A DNA stretch of 64,000 bases from Rhipicephalus microplus (Eukaryota > Arthropoda > Arachnida > Ixodida > Ixodidae): positions 98,944,202 to 99,008,201 of the forward strand of contig NC_134701.1 of assembly GCF_043290135.1 (NCBI RefSeq). Reading direction: 5' to 3'. The position numbers were made by a program, and so were the translations under genes. Of this stretch, positions 26,181-36,399 are shown in pieces; the first letter of the stretch is position 1, and every line of letters begins with the position of its first letter. Under the pieces are notes generated by a model, which searched no databases, was not told the DNA's origin, and saw nothing but the letters and a program-made list of their open reading frames with translations.

Positions 26181-27059
26181 ACTAGTGCAATATTGCTTTC
26201 CCATTTACTTCTATACTTGCCGAAATAAAATATGAGGTATTAGTAAAAACATTCTTCACAAACAATGATGCCCTCTAAATATGACACTGTGTGCAATATT
26301 GAAAACTTCATGCCGGATATATTTTTCGCTATTGTAATAAATCACATAGCAAGCGCAAACTTTGATAACTCTGTCAACCATATTGTACAATTTTGAGGTC
26401 AAGTAGGCGCTGAAAATTTGCAAAGTCATCTCGAAAGAGCATCAACGCTGCATTTTAAGTTTCCATGCTTGCGGCGAATGAACAGGGTGTAAGAAATGAC
26501 GGCGCGAAGGGGAGCTACTAGATAGTTTACTGGAGCGTTTGATGAGAGACCACGCGTGCTGTTGCAGGGAATTGTGTGGTATGTAAAACAATTTGCACTG
26601 TTTTTTTGTTTGTTCGCCCTTAACAACGCGTTTTCCGAAAAGGAGCAATTAAGATTTGGAAAATTCTTCAGCAGTACACGTGTCGTGATTCGCTGTCAAA
26701 TTGAAATTGACCCTTTGATTCGTGGTTTCAGCGACCATTCTTCTGAGGTGCCACGTATTACTGCATTAAAAACAAACAGCTGTAGTAAAATGAATTGTCT
26801 TGGATTGCTAAACGCCGGTGTTTTCGGAGGGAAGCAGCTACTGTATGATCACGAGCGACAAGAGACACTACTCACGTCGACAGGATACGCGGACAGCTCG
26901 AGCGCATAAGGTGCTTCGCACTTACGATATTACCACCAAGTGTAATAAATTTCAGGTTATGTACAGGTAGATTACCCTATCAGTCAAGTGCCGGATAACG
27001 AACGGCATATAGACGGCGCGCTCCTGCCCACAGACTAAAATCCTGTCAACTGGAAGCCC
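26181..27059. other. No gene recognised
   Basis: A 117-codon frame (26556-26909) has a hydrophobic run near its N-terminus but no domain or codon evidence. Not annotated as a gene. Confidence 0.35.
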
Positions 27060-27550
27060 AGCAATAAATAATACCCGTGACATCCGCACGGGGTGATGTA
27101 ACGCCTTCAGCACGTAAGAGCAGGCGCAAGAGGAGGAAAAAGAAGAAAAAAAAGGGGAGAGCAGCCGTCTCTGTCACAGGAGCCTGGCGCCAGAAACCGA
27201 CTTCAACTTACGCAGAACCGTTCAGCAACAACAAGCGCGAGCGCGGATAAAAAGAAAGAAAAAAAATGCCGTCACCCACCACCCCCGTCTGCCGTCGTTT
27301 CACCAGCTCGGCGCCCGGCGCCGGCATCACGTTCACCGTCACCTGCATGCCATGACATTTGTGTGTCGCCGTTTTGTCCCACTGTCTTGTGATGGTCGAA
27401 TATCTACAAGGTGGTCCAGGACGGAAACATTTGCCAGTGCCTTACGGCACACTTTATTCACGATATCATACACCTCTCTGCATTTTGGCAAACACTGGGA
27501 TGTGCAGTTCAAGTGTTACTCTTTTGATTTCAATAAATGAGTACAAATAA
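27060..27550 (+). mobile_element. Possible LTR fragment
   Basis: A GC-richer block with A/G-rich runs (about 27120-27160), ggcgcccggcgccgg near 27311 and a polyadenylation-like caataaatg at 27530-27538. From memory it resembles long terminal repeats of tick LTR retrotransposons. No paired copy, protein or clean TG...CA boundary is visible, so this is a weak call. Confidence 0.3.
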
Positions 27551-28780
27551 CTTTCTGTTTATCAGTTGTAGAGGTATGGCATTGTGCCATGCACTAAAGA
27601 ATGAGTGCTTGAGCACGCGCGACAGCTTTCTGAAACACTGGCCTATGTATGTTGATGTTTGTGTCTTCGAAACAGGTTGAGCTGACGATTTTAGTGAAGC
27701 ATGGCAAAAAAGAAACAAACCAAAGGCCGCGAGACGGAGAAACATAGCAATTTAAAACTGATTGGTCAATGTTTGATTAGTGATTGCGTAACTTGATGAT
27801 GAAAGTTAAGTACAGACGTCAGGTGCAGAAGTCAGCAGAAGAGCGTATGTCGCCGACAATTGCTCTCTCTTTTGAATGTTAAGTATAGTTCTCGTATTCC
27901 CACATTGATTTGTAACAGTAGGCCATGACCAAGACAACCAGTGTACTTCTGTGGAGATAACGTACCAGCTATACAAATCCCAATTTTATAAAGAGCGACT
28001 GCATGCAGAAACAATAAATATTTTCAGGTCGTACTGGACAATTTCTTAACCCCAACTGCACGCGGACGTTTGCGAAAGAGAGGTGCAGAAGAATTACTTA
28101 TTTGAAGGGAGACTGACCTGTCCGTCGCTAGTTTGTGTACGTCATACTTGACCTTGGTGCGCGTTTTGGCATTCACTTGAACAGCAGTGTGATGCTGAAT
28201 AAAGCTAAGAGTAGCCACTCCCCATAAACAAAAACAGTTAAAGCTGAATGAGTAAAAACCAATCTATATCGCAAATTACGGTGCATGAATTCTAATTGCA
28301 GAAATGAGTAATCGTCGAAACTCTAAAAAGGTGCTGCTTCCCCAGCGTGCATCTCGTGGAAGTTCACGCATACGAATTGCAAATCTACAGTAAGCACGCT
28401 AAAATACCCATGCAAAGTTTACGTGCAAAAGCGTATGGTCTTCAAACAGTTGAGAATAGGCTGCTGCCACTGACCCGCGTGTACCTCCCAACACAAATCA
28501 GCGAAATTTCTCACAGCACACGCACGTGCGAGAAACATACGCAGGGTATGACAGCAGAACAGAGCCTCGCCCATGAATTCCGGTGAGCGTAACACCAACA
28601 GTTCTCAGTGAAGCACTAAAACGACGCATGAACACACGTTAATTGTTCTTGCGGAACGGCGCACCACGAACCGAAGTCGGAGCCGAAAGCGCTCACTGTG
28701 GTTGTCTCGAGTTCATGAAGCCCTACAAACTACTCCCTGATCAAATGCATGTGCATGGCAAGAAAACAGTTCAAGGTTCC
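27551..28780. other. No gene recognised
   Basis: Short open frames only; no repeat identified until the SINE at 28795. Confidence 0.35.
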
Positions 28781-28794
28781 GCCGATGGTCTGCA

Positions 28795-29043
28795 GCCCCG
28801 CCGCGGTGGTCTAGTTGCTAAGGTACTCGGCTGCTGACCCGCAGGTTGCGGGTTCAAATCCCGGCTGCGGCGGCCGCATTTCCGATGGAGGCGAAAATGT
28901 TGTAGGCCCGTGTGCTCAGATTTGGGTGCACGTTAAAGAACCCCAGGTGGTCGAAATTTCCGGAGCCCTTCACTACGGCGTCTCTCATAATCATATGGTG
29001 GTCTTGAGACGTTAAACCCCACACATCAATCAATCAATCATCA
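28795..29043 (+). mobile_element. Full-length Ruka-like SINE with target duplication
   Basis: The best preserved plus-strand copy. The head starts ccccgccgcggtggtctag, with a B-box ggttcaaatcc at 28851-28861. The body holds gtaggcccgtgtgctcagat and cccttcactacggcgtc, and the tail is atcaatcaatcaatca. Duplications gccgatggtctgca (28781-28794) and gccgacggtttgca (29044-29057) flank it, differing at two positions, so the insertion is not very recent. The tRNA-like head cannot be an active tRNA gene because it is embedded in the SINE. Confidence 0.93.
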
Positions 29044-29103
29044 GCCGACGGTTTGCAAAAAGCCACTTGGTAGATATATACCCGCAAAAAGACTCGCCTT
29101 CAA

Positions 29104-29185
29104 GCGGTGGCGCTGTGGTCAATGGGTAAGACATCTGCTTTACGTTCATGCGGTCTCGAGATCAATTCCAGAGCTGTGTAAGCTT
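29104..29185 (+). mobile_element. tRNA-like sequence, probable third SINE head
   Basis: The segment has a tRNA-like order: gcggtggcgctgtggtcaat, gggtaagacatctgc and a B-box-like gagatcaattcc (about 29157-29169), then agagct. Arm pairing is poor, so it is unlikely to be a functional tRNA gene. It lies about 47 bp after the right target duplication of the SINE at 28795-29043. Confidence 0.4.
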
Positions 29186-29639
29186 TCTTGGCTATCTCGA
29201 AGATGTACATGATTGTGATACTAATAGTCTTCTAATTTCCTGTATTCATATTATCCGCCTCATCGTCGGCGAGAAACTGCTCTCAAAAGCGTAAAATAAT
29301 GCTTTTTCTTTCTTCCACCACGTTGGGGCCGGGCCGCTTACGGAAATGTGACGCCTAACCGCAAGCCCTATTTGCAAGAAAAAAATTGTCCTAAAAAAGT
29401 CAGGCAGCTTTTGAACGAACTCGAGAAGAAGCCATACCACTTTTGTGTACTGATGCCGCCAGTAATCTTCGATGACTTGTGCGTGAAATCACGTTTTCAC
29501 TATGGAGTTTACCAAGCAACCAGACGAATCGTCAACACCACCTGTCCTCTTTCATGGCTCTTCGCATGCCCACTGGGCTCCACCGAAGAGAAGCTTCCCT
29601 TCTTCATCGCTTATGGCTAGAAGTTGCATTTACAAAATC

Positions 29640-30130
29640 TTATTTTTTTTGGTCATAGGAATGGCCGACAACACTCTCTGCGTTGCCAGTCGTTGCCGAG
29701 AGACGCTACACCACATCCTGTGCGACTGTCCGTTGTATGACATCAAGAGACAGTCACTGGCGTTCGTTCTTGCGCGCATCGACAACAGCCAAATGTGTGT
29801 GGACACTATTCTGTCAAGTTCTCGAGAGAAGACATTGCAAGAAAAGGCGACAAACACTCTGTTAAAATTACTACGCGACACGTACATGAACAAGCGGCTG
29901 TGAGAGCAATGTCACACACCGCGAAAGACAAGACTGGACTATGACTGCGTGTCAGTGCGTGTGCTGCCAAATGTGCTGTGTTTATTTCTCTTCCCTCTCT
30001 GCTCTATATCTTTCATCTGCCCCATCCCACTATCATGCGCAGGGTAGCAAACCGATTGCCTATAGGCTGGTGAACCTCGCTGTCGTTCTTTTCTTCCTAT
30101 TTTCCTTTCTTCATTCACCTCAAATTTCGG
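29640..30130 (+). pseudogene. LINE ORF2 C-terminal fragment and 3' UTR
   Basis: The 133-codon frame ending at 29903 has, in its second half, the cysteine/histidine signature of I/Jockey-type LINE C-termini (C-V-A-S-R-C...H-H-I-L-C-D-C-P, about 29675-29736). The usual closing helix follows (K-A-T-N-T-L-L-K-L-L-R-D). The frame's first part is unrelated sequence upstream of the truncation. Downstream, 29904-30130 is C/T-rich with a gcgcagggtagcaaaccg stretch that I associate with such 3' UTRs. No reverse transcriptase is present, so it is a 5'-truncated dead copy. Confidence 0.65.
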
Positions 30131-32560
30131 CTAATCCTTATCCCGGCTATTCTGAAGGCCACTTCGAATCGGGCTGGTTTCTCTGGGACACGGCTACGGA
30201 GCCGCGTAGAAGCGGCGATAATTTGACTTGATTTCCTGCCTGGAGGCGTGTAGTCTAGCCAGGATTGGACTAAGAGTGTACCTTTCAGCATCATCAAGAG
30301 CAGGGGTACTCTCGCTTTTTTACTCTATAGAGGTAGGTTTTGGCTTTCCGCTTTTTCGTTATTCCCGCGAAGATCTGCATTTCGTTGCAAACTAAAATTT
30401 ATTCCTGTACTTCGCACGTTTGTCTCCTCTTGGAATCCAGTCCAGTATTCTCAAAGAGGAGTGGTTACCTTGCGTTCACGCTACTTGTCGTGCAACGTAA
30501 AAGTTTTTGTTTATGATTTTCCCCATTTAGCTTTAAATACCTATTTGTTCCCTGGCCCTCGCTGTTCTCATGTATCACTACGTCATCTCAAAACAGGAGT
30601 AGTTTCACCACCGGCTAATTCAATAGTATAGCCATCGGTTGAACATTCCCAGCTAGTCGGTTTTTCTTCCCAGCTTAACTATTTTTCCCGTCGATCCGCT
30701 ATATACATGTAAAAAGCCTAAATATGAACGCTCTCGTGTGCTGCTGCACATTTGTGACCATACTGAATACTCAACTTTGATCGATAATTGTTGGCGTTGC
30801 GAGCAAACATCGAATGGTTCTTTTTGTTTTTCAGGCGTCAGTGACGAACAATAGCGCTGATATAAAAAACACACTTATTCTGGGCAGATGTCTTTCTTGA
30901 TTTTGGCAGGCTCATTGCCTCGTATACTCACCTTCAGAGATGGCTGATGATGCACGGGCAGTGAGTGCTCTCATTGATATTCCATCTACGAAAAGGCATA
31001 CTTGTGTGTTCATCGGAACACACTGTACTGCTTAAGCCACTCAATTAAAACATCGAACTAGACCGACAAACTCTTGGGCTGCTGTTTTAGTACACTGCTG
31101 GGTTCCTGAATATAATTTGGTTGGCCAGCACACTTTGTGGTGCAACTTCACCCCCCTATTCTCTAAAAAAACGTTTATGATTTTACTATATTTAGGTACT
31201 TACCTTGCAGGCATGCAAGAGTTAGTAACATATGTGCAAGTCCCAATCGATTATGTGTGTTTAAATGGGCAGCGTGGAAAGTAAACACAAGAAAAAAGAA
31301 AGCACACTTTATGAAAGCCCAAAATTAACGTTATTTTTGAAATGTTCTTACAAATAATATAGTGTAACAAGAATCAAGCAAATTGAAAAGTAGATGCAGC
31401 AGCAGGAGGCTGTAGTTTCACTACATGTGATAAGAGTGATTGATGTTTTGGTCAGCTACTACTCAGTTGAGGTTTGGTGCAATTTTCGGAAAGCGTAAAA
31501 AGGAATGATGGAGAGATTCGTGCTTATTATATCCGATACATATAATTATTGTGTTGCCTATATGTAATATGATCCCAAAAGTAAGATAAGACCCATTGTA
31601 TGCGCCCTTAAATATTCATCTCAACTGCACATAATGGATAACTTTGTTGTGCTGTGCTTGGACTGAATTTTTATTCCTGAAAAGCTGAGCACGAAATAGT
31701 GAAAACACAGTTAGCATCTGAGGCAATTTTTAAAGTTACACTTCACCATTTTTTAGAAAGTCTACGATATGAACGTAAATCTTATCTTTCTCATTCTCAT
31801 CCTCAGCACAGCCACCAACCTTCTCGGATCTAACACCGAGCGAACTCCAGAAACATCTAGAATGCAAGGGGCGTAGATGCGTAGCGGGGTGCGGAACCAA
31901 CAAGGAAGATTACACCTTTTCCCCCAGCTTCGGCATTGTGGTACGCCGACGAAAAGCATGGGAATTTCGAGCACCCCTAGTGGCTAGTGCATATAAGCAA
32001 GCAGCGGAGCATGGCGATCAGAAAATGAAGTGCGTGTTTTCCGCCATCAGAGGGAGCCTTGTCCTGCAAAGGAGGAGATGGAGTGTGTGCATTCCGGCAA
32101 AGGACGAATGGTCGTCCTGCAGTAGCAGCGTGTGAAAGGCCCATATGTTGCCGGCGAAGAAGTTTTGTCATTGAATTGCGGTCAGTTGACGACGCAAGAT
32201 TTCCCTAAAAGAGAAACCTTGGACACAGTGGAACGACCACCAGCGCTGGTCTTAGATTGAGTGTTTCCTGTAAAGGATTCAAGCCTTGTTCAGTTTGACG
32301 GACATTGTAGTTTAAGGGTGCTTGCATGAGATCGCATTGTAGCATGGGTTGTTGTTTGGTCCCGTTCTTTTGAATGTATCGGAGTTCCTGGTGAGTTGTG
32401 AATGAAGGACGGGATTGTGCAAATCGAATGTATGGAGCGGATATTCGAAGTGTTATCACGCAAAGAGCTAAGCACTGTTATATGAAGAAGTGGTTTGATA
32501 GCCCTCAGTCAAAGCAATCACTACAGATCTGGTGTTACTTCACTGTAACTTTCGTTGGCC
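30131..32560. other. No gene recognised
   Basis: No domain is found in any frame. The stretch 31800-32460 is less AT-rich with 60- to 85-codon frames on both strands; it may be diverged repeat adjoining the gypsy element, but I cannot identify it. Confidence 0.35.
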
Positions 32561-32639
32561 TTTCGACAGGGCCATGACAACTCTGGACGCGCTTGCGACA
32601 GGCTTCGATCGGGAGAATGAGCATTTAAGTAAGCTTGGG

Positions 32640-32813
32640 AGGTGAACCTGAATATATTGTTTGGTTAAAATGAAACGAGGAAACGATGTCTATGTAGGAT
32701 CTATATTGACACTGATGAGTATAGCATTCACTGGGATGGAGGGCAGCACGCACAACCGACAGACCATTTCCTCGTTGTCATCTTCTGACTGCTGGTATGT
32801 TAGGTACGCAGCA
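32640..32813 (-). repeat. 3' LTR of the gypsy element
   Basis: Shares attgacactgatg.gtatagca, cacgcacaac.gacagacca and ttcctcgttg with the other LTR. On the minus strand it would begin TG at 32813, just after a purine-rich gaggggtaa that fits a polypurine tract. The low-coordinate end is not resolved; homology fades near 32640. Confidence 0.65.
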
Positions 32814-32869
32814 TTACCCCTCGGCGGTAAAAGCGCCGTCTTGGTGCACATTATTTACAGTCCTCAGAA

Positions 32870-33600
32870 GGCACGTGGTAAGGTTTTAGTTTGCTGACGA
32901 GCACATCACTGGATGTGATTGCAGACAGGCTTGTGGTCTCAGACGCAGGGATGATCTCATAGGTGATGTTGGTTACCTAGTGGATGATACGGTAAGGACC
33001 CATGTAGCGAGACAACAACTTCTCTGATAAGCCAACTCGACGAACTGGGCACCACAGGAGAATGAGGGAACCAGATGAGAAGCGAACGGTAACATGCCGG
33101 CTGTTGTAGATGACTTTTTGGGTGGCTTGCGAAGCCGAAAGTCTAAAGCGGGCGATCTGACGTGCCTGGTCGGCACGAGCAATGGCGTCGCGTGTATATT
33201 CGGTTGACGGCGTTGTAGTGGTTGGAAGTAGGGTATCGAGTGGTAACGTCGGTTCACGGCCATAGAGCAAATAGAAGGGTGAGTAAGCAGTGGTGTCGTG
33301 GCGCGAAGAGTTGTACGTGAAGGTCACGTGAGGTAGCGCCAGGTCCCAGTCATGGTGGTCGGAGGACAAATACATCACGAGCATGTCCGTGAGGCTGCGA
33401 TTTAGGCGTTCGCTTAGGCCATTTGGTTGGGGATGGTAGGAAGTGGTCAACTTGTGCTGCGTCGAGGAAGAGCCCAGAAGATCGTCGATTACTCGGGGCA
33501 AAAATGCGCGGCCGCGATTCGTAAGTAATTGACGAGGGGTGCCATGGTGTAGGATGACATCGTTGAGCAAAGAGTCCAAAACGTCAGTAGCGATACTCCT
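32870..33600 (-). pseudogene. Gypsy integrase, catalytic core and C-terminus
   Basis: Integrase inserts the element's cDNA into the genome. The 289-codon frame 33846-32977 contains, from about residue 83, the second half of the catalytic core: H-H-G-T-P-R-Q-L-L-T-N-R-G-R, then Y-H-P-Q-P-N-G-L-S-E-R with the expected catalytic Glu. The C-terminal barrel region follows (L-L-S-R-Y-M-G-P-Y-R). The residue expected to be the second catalytic Asp is Asn (33517-33519). The zinc-binding HHCC domain and first Asp are missing. A stop follows the barrel, with continuing homology to about 32880. Confidence 0.85.
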
Positions 33601-33604
33601 GTAG

Positions 33605-33835
33605 ACATAATGCGATAAGGCCATGTCGTCCAGTGGAGTCTTCCAGAGAAGAAAGTCAACACAGCGCGTGATGATCTGTGATGACACAGAAAAGGCGGCC
33701 ACAAAAGTAAGGACAGAATTTCGAAACCGCAAGACAAGGGCGACACATTCCCGTTCCGTTATAGAGTAATTCCGTTCGGACTTCGAAAGCAGACGGCTTG
33801 CATACGCATTGACACGGTCGTTCACGATAAAGTCC
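33605..33835 (-). pseudogene. Gypsy RNase H, second part
   Basis: The stretch A-Y-A-S-R-L-L-S-K-S-E-R-N-Y-S-I-T-E-R-E-C (about 33820-33740) is the central part of a Ty3/gypsy RNase H. After a frameshift the next frame gives V-I-T-D-H-H-A-L-C and L-K-D-S-T-G-R (about 33680-33625). The sequence then jumps to integrase core, so the region normally encoding the linker and integrase zinc finger is deleted. Confidence 0.8.
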
Positions 33836-34545
33836 ATGAAGTACACATGCTTGGTGTGGAAACTTGTATATCGTCTTGAAATGATTGCGTATCACATCTT
33901 TGTGGTCCTGGTAAGTCTTGGGATTTCTTACATTTGGAACGTACGTGCTTCGCATGCAAGTACATCAGCCTTTTCATTGCCTTGAATGCCAACGTGGGAT
34001 GGTATCTACTAGAAGTTTATTTTAAAAGCCTTGCCATTTAGGTGTTTAATTAGTGTCAGAAATCGCCTGGTGAACTTTTCTTGAGGCAGGCCACAACAAG
34101 ATGAACGTGGTAGGCCACGTGAACAAGCGACGCTGTTGTACCGCACAAGAAGCGGCTCTACATACACTCCGGCCTGGTCATTCAAGACTGGGAGATACGC
34201 TTCCCTGTTCCGTGCCTTCTGCGGTGACATCGGGGATATTGAACACTTCATTTGGCTTTGCCCACAGTTTAATGTGCAAAGAGCAGCGATGATCCGCACC
34301 TGGCGAAAAGGCTATCATAGGCACCGGAGAGTTGATGACTTCAATTTTTCTGAAGGACCCGCATCTAGGAGGAACGTGCAATGAATTTTGTTGGCCTTCC
34401 TGCGAGACACTGGGCTGTCTGACACGTGGTGACAATTTCCAAATTCAGGAGATGCTCAGGTGGAACAATTGCCGGCCATGCAGGCCAAACTAACCCCGCC
34501 TGCTGCACCACCGCCGCCACCACTACCACCACCAACATGGTCGTT
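33835..34545. mobile_element. LINE fragment with internal inversion, nested in gypsy
   Basis: The minus strand at 34006-33945 encodes a LINE-type RNase H end, I-P-S-H-V-G-I-Q-G-N-E-K-A-D, unlike the gypsy RNase H. The plus strand at about 34100-34435 encodes a LINE C-terminus: T-P-A-W-S-F-K-T-G-R, then C-G-D-I-G-D-I-E-H-F-I-W-L-C-P (34220-34264), ending D-T-G-L-S-D-T-W. The 3' part (about 34440-34545) ends in ccacc repeats. In an intact LINE these two parts are adjacent and co-oriented, so the 5' part is inverted. Gypsy RNase H sequence resumes on both sides. Confidence 0.7.
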
Positions 34546-34680
34546 GCCCACTAAATTTGCGCCAAAACTGCACCAAGCCCTTGACCACTCGCATTTGTTC
34601 GCACTTTTGTAGGAGCATCTGGGTCAAAAATGCAAGAAAAGAGGTGTAATTAGAGCGGTGATTAGCTGAGAGAAGGCATC
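34540..34680 (-). pseudogene. Gypsy RNase H, first part
   Basis: The conceptual translation in shifted frames gives a stretch like A-F-S-Q-L-I-T-A-L-I-T-P, the connection between gypsy RT and RNase H, up to the LINE insertion. It contains stops (for example near 34620). Confidence 0.55.
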
Positions 34681-35640
34681 AGCTTGAAGAGGGCTTGTTT
34701 GAGAAGGTCGGTGAGTGGCGTGCGAGTGCCACAAAGTTTTTCACGAAACGGTGAAAGTGGGAGCAGAGGCCTACGAAACTGCGAACATCAGGGACACAGC
34801 GAGGGACTGGGAAGTTTGTTACAGCACGTACTTTCACCGGGTCTGGTCGTAAGCCGGCAGCGTCAACAAGGTGGTCTGACACGGTAATCTGACGAAGACC
34901 GAAGTGGCACTTGGAGGAATTGAGCTCCAGATCGACCCGTCGAAATACGGGTAAAATGGTCGAAAGGCGTTCAAGGTGGGTTGCGAAAGTAGGTGAGAAA
35001 ATGATCACGTCGTCCAGGTAACACAAACATCTCGACCATTTGAATCCTTGGAAGAGCGTGTCCATCATTCTCTCAAAGTTTGCTGGAGCGTTGCAGTGAT
35101 CGAATGACATGACCTTGCATTGATAAAGACCGTCAGGGGTAACGAAGGGGGTCTTTTCTCGGTCTTGTAATTTACAGCGATTTGTCAGTAGCCAGATCGG
35201 AGGTTAAGAGATGAAAAGAAGATGGCGCTATGGAGACAATCGAGGGCGTCGTCAATGCGTGGTAGAGAGTACTCATCTTTTTTGGAAATTTTGTAGAGGT
35301 GGCGATAATCAATGCAGAAACGCCATGAGCCATTTTTCTTCTTTCCTATTACCACGGTAGATGCCCAAGGCTTTGATGATGGTTCGATTACGTTTTTCGT
35401 AAGACTTTTGGTTAGTTCTTATTGAATCACTTCTCGCTCGGACGCTGACACACAGTACGGTCGACGGTGATTGGGCGCGAAGTCGCCGAAGTTGATTCGG
35501 TGAATGACAATTTTGGTCTGGCCCAAGGGACGATCGTGGGTGTCTAAAAAGTCACTGTATGAGTTCAAAATCTGGCAGAGAGCGTCGGCCTGGTGAGGTG
35601 AAAGCTCCGATCTAGTCATGTTTCGAAATATAGCATTGTC
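34680..35640 (-). pseudogene. Gypsy reverse transcriptase
   Basis: Copies the element's RNA into DNA. The 93-codon frame 35700-35419 holds the N-terminal part (S-P-H-Q-A-D-A-L, then R-R-P-Y-C-V-S-A-S-E-R-E). A broken middle follows (about 35410-35115: W-R-F-C-I-D-Y-R, then L-R-S-G-Y-W-Q-I). The 143-codon frame 35110-34679 contains the catalytic Y-L-D-D (35009-35020), intact, followed by thumb sequence. At least one stop (near 35418) and frameshifts separate the parts, so no complete enzyme can be made. Confidence 0.92.
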
Positions 35641-36320
35641 TGAGCTGGGTGACCGTGAGACTGCTTCGATCAGGAGCAGATACAGCGATAACATTGACAT
35701 CGTAAACTGTTGTGGCAGTTAGGCGAGCTAGAGACATCTGGCAGGTCAACAATTGATGGGTAAAACCAAAGCTGAGGAGTAGAAGGAACACACAGTTATC
35801 CGTTATGGTCGCGATGATTTGGGGCAGAGTAACACTGCGCGTCAGCCGAACGTCAGTAATCGGCGTAACAATACAATCACCATCAGGAACAGGAGGCGCC
35901 AATGACAAAGACACGTACGTGGTGGCTCGAGGTGGCAGGCGAACGAAAGTGGGTGGGCTCAAGCGGCTGGTGGGCTTTGCAGAGTAGTCGGCAAAGATTG
36001 GAAAATCGAGGCTGAGGGTGCCACGCGAACAGTTAATTAAGGCCAAGTGTGTTGAAAGGAAATCAAGGCTGAGTATGAGGTCATGAGGGCAACAGGCTAG
36101 CATGGCAAAAAGAACCACGGCGTGGGGACCGGCAATGCTGACACGAGCAGTGAACATTCCGACTACTGGTACAGTACCGCCATCGGCAACACGTATTGCA
36201 TGCGTCGTAGACGGCGTCATAATATTTTGAAAGTGGTAGCGAGGAAAAGCACCCATATTAGACAGATGTGCACTTGTGTTAATGAGGGTGGTCACAGAAA
36301 CATGGTCAACTTCTCCTTCA
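35640..36320 (-). pseudogene. Gypsy protease and linker to RT
   Basis: The 227-codon frame 36295-35612 starts in a retropepsin-like aspartic protease. The active-site triad, normally D-T/S-G, reads L-I-N-T-S-A-H, with Asn (codon 36278-36280) in place of the catalytic Asp and Ser in place of Gly. The later I-L-S-L-D-F-L hydrophobic-Asp block (about 36070) is as expected. A long proline- and threonine-rich linker continues to RT. The frame is open but the enzyme should be inactive. Confidence 0.8.
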
Positions 36321-36399
36321 AGCAGGCTGTGGTGCGTGGGAAGCGTCAGTAGAGGATTTTTCAGCCGTCATTGGTATTCTGGCTTCACCTCTATAAGCT

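Noticed and set aside
26556..26909. 117-codon frame with a hydrophobic N-terminal run, resembling a secreted tick protein
   Set aside because: The hydrophobic run is not a clean signal peptide and the rest has no cysteine pattern or domain. No transcript evidence is available.
28797..28870. tRNA gene
   Set aside because: The tRNA-like sequence is the head of a SINE present in many copies; pairing is incomplete and the body follows directly.
32977..33846. 289-codon frame as a host gene
   Set aside because: It is gypsy RNase H and integrase with an internal deletion.
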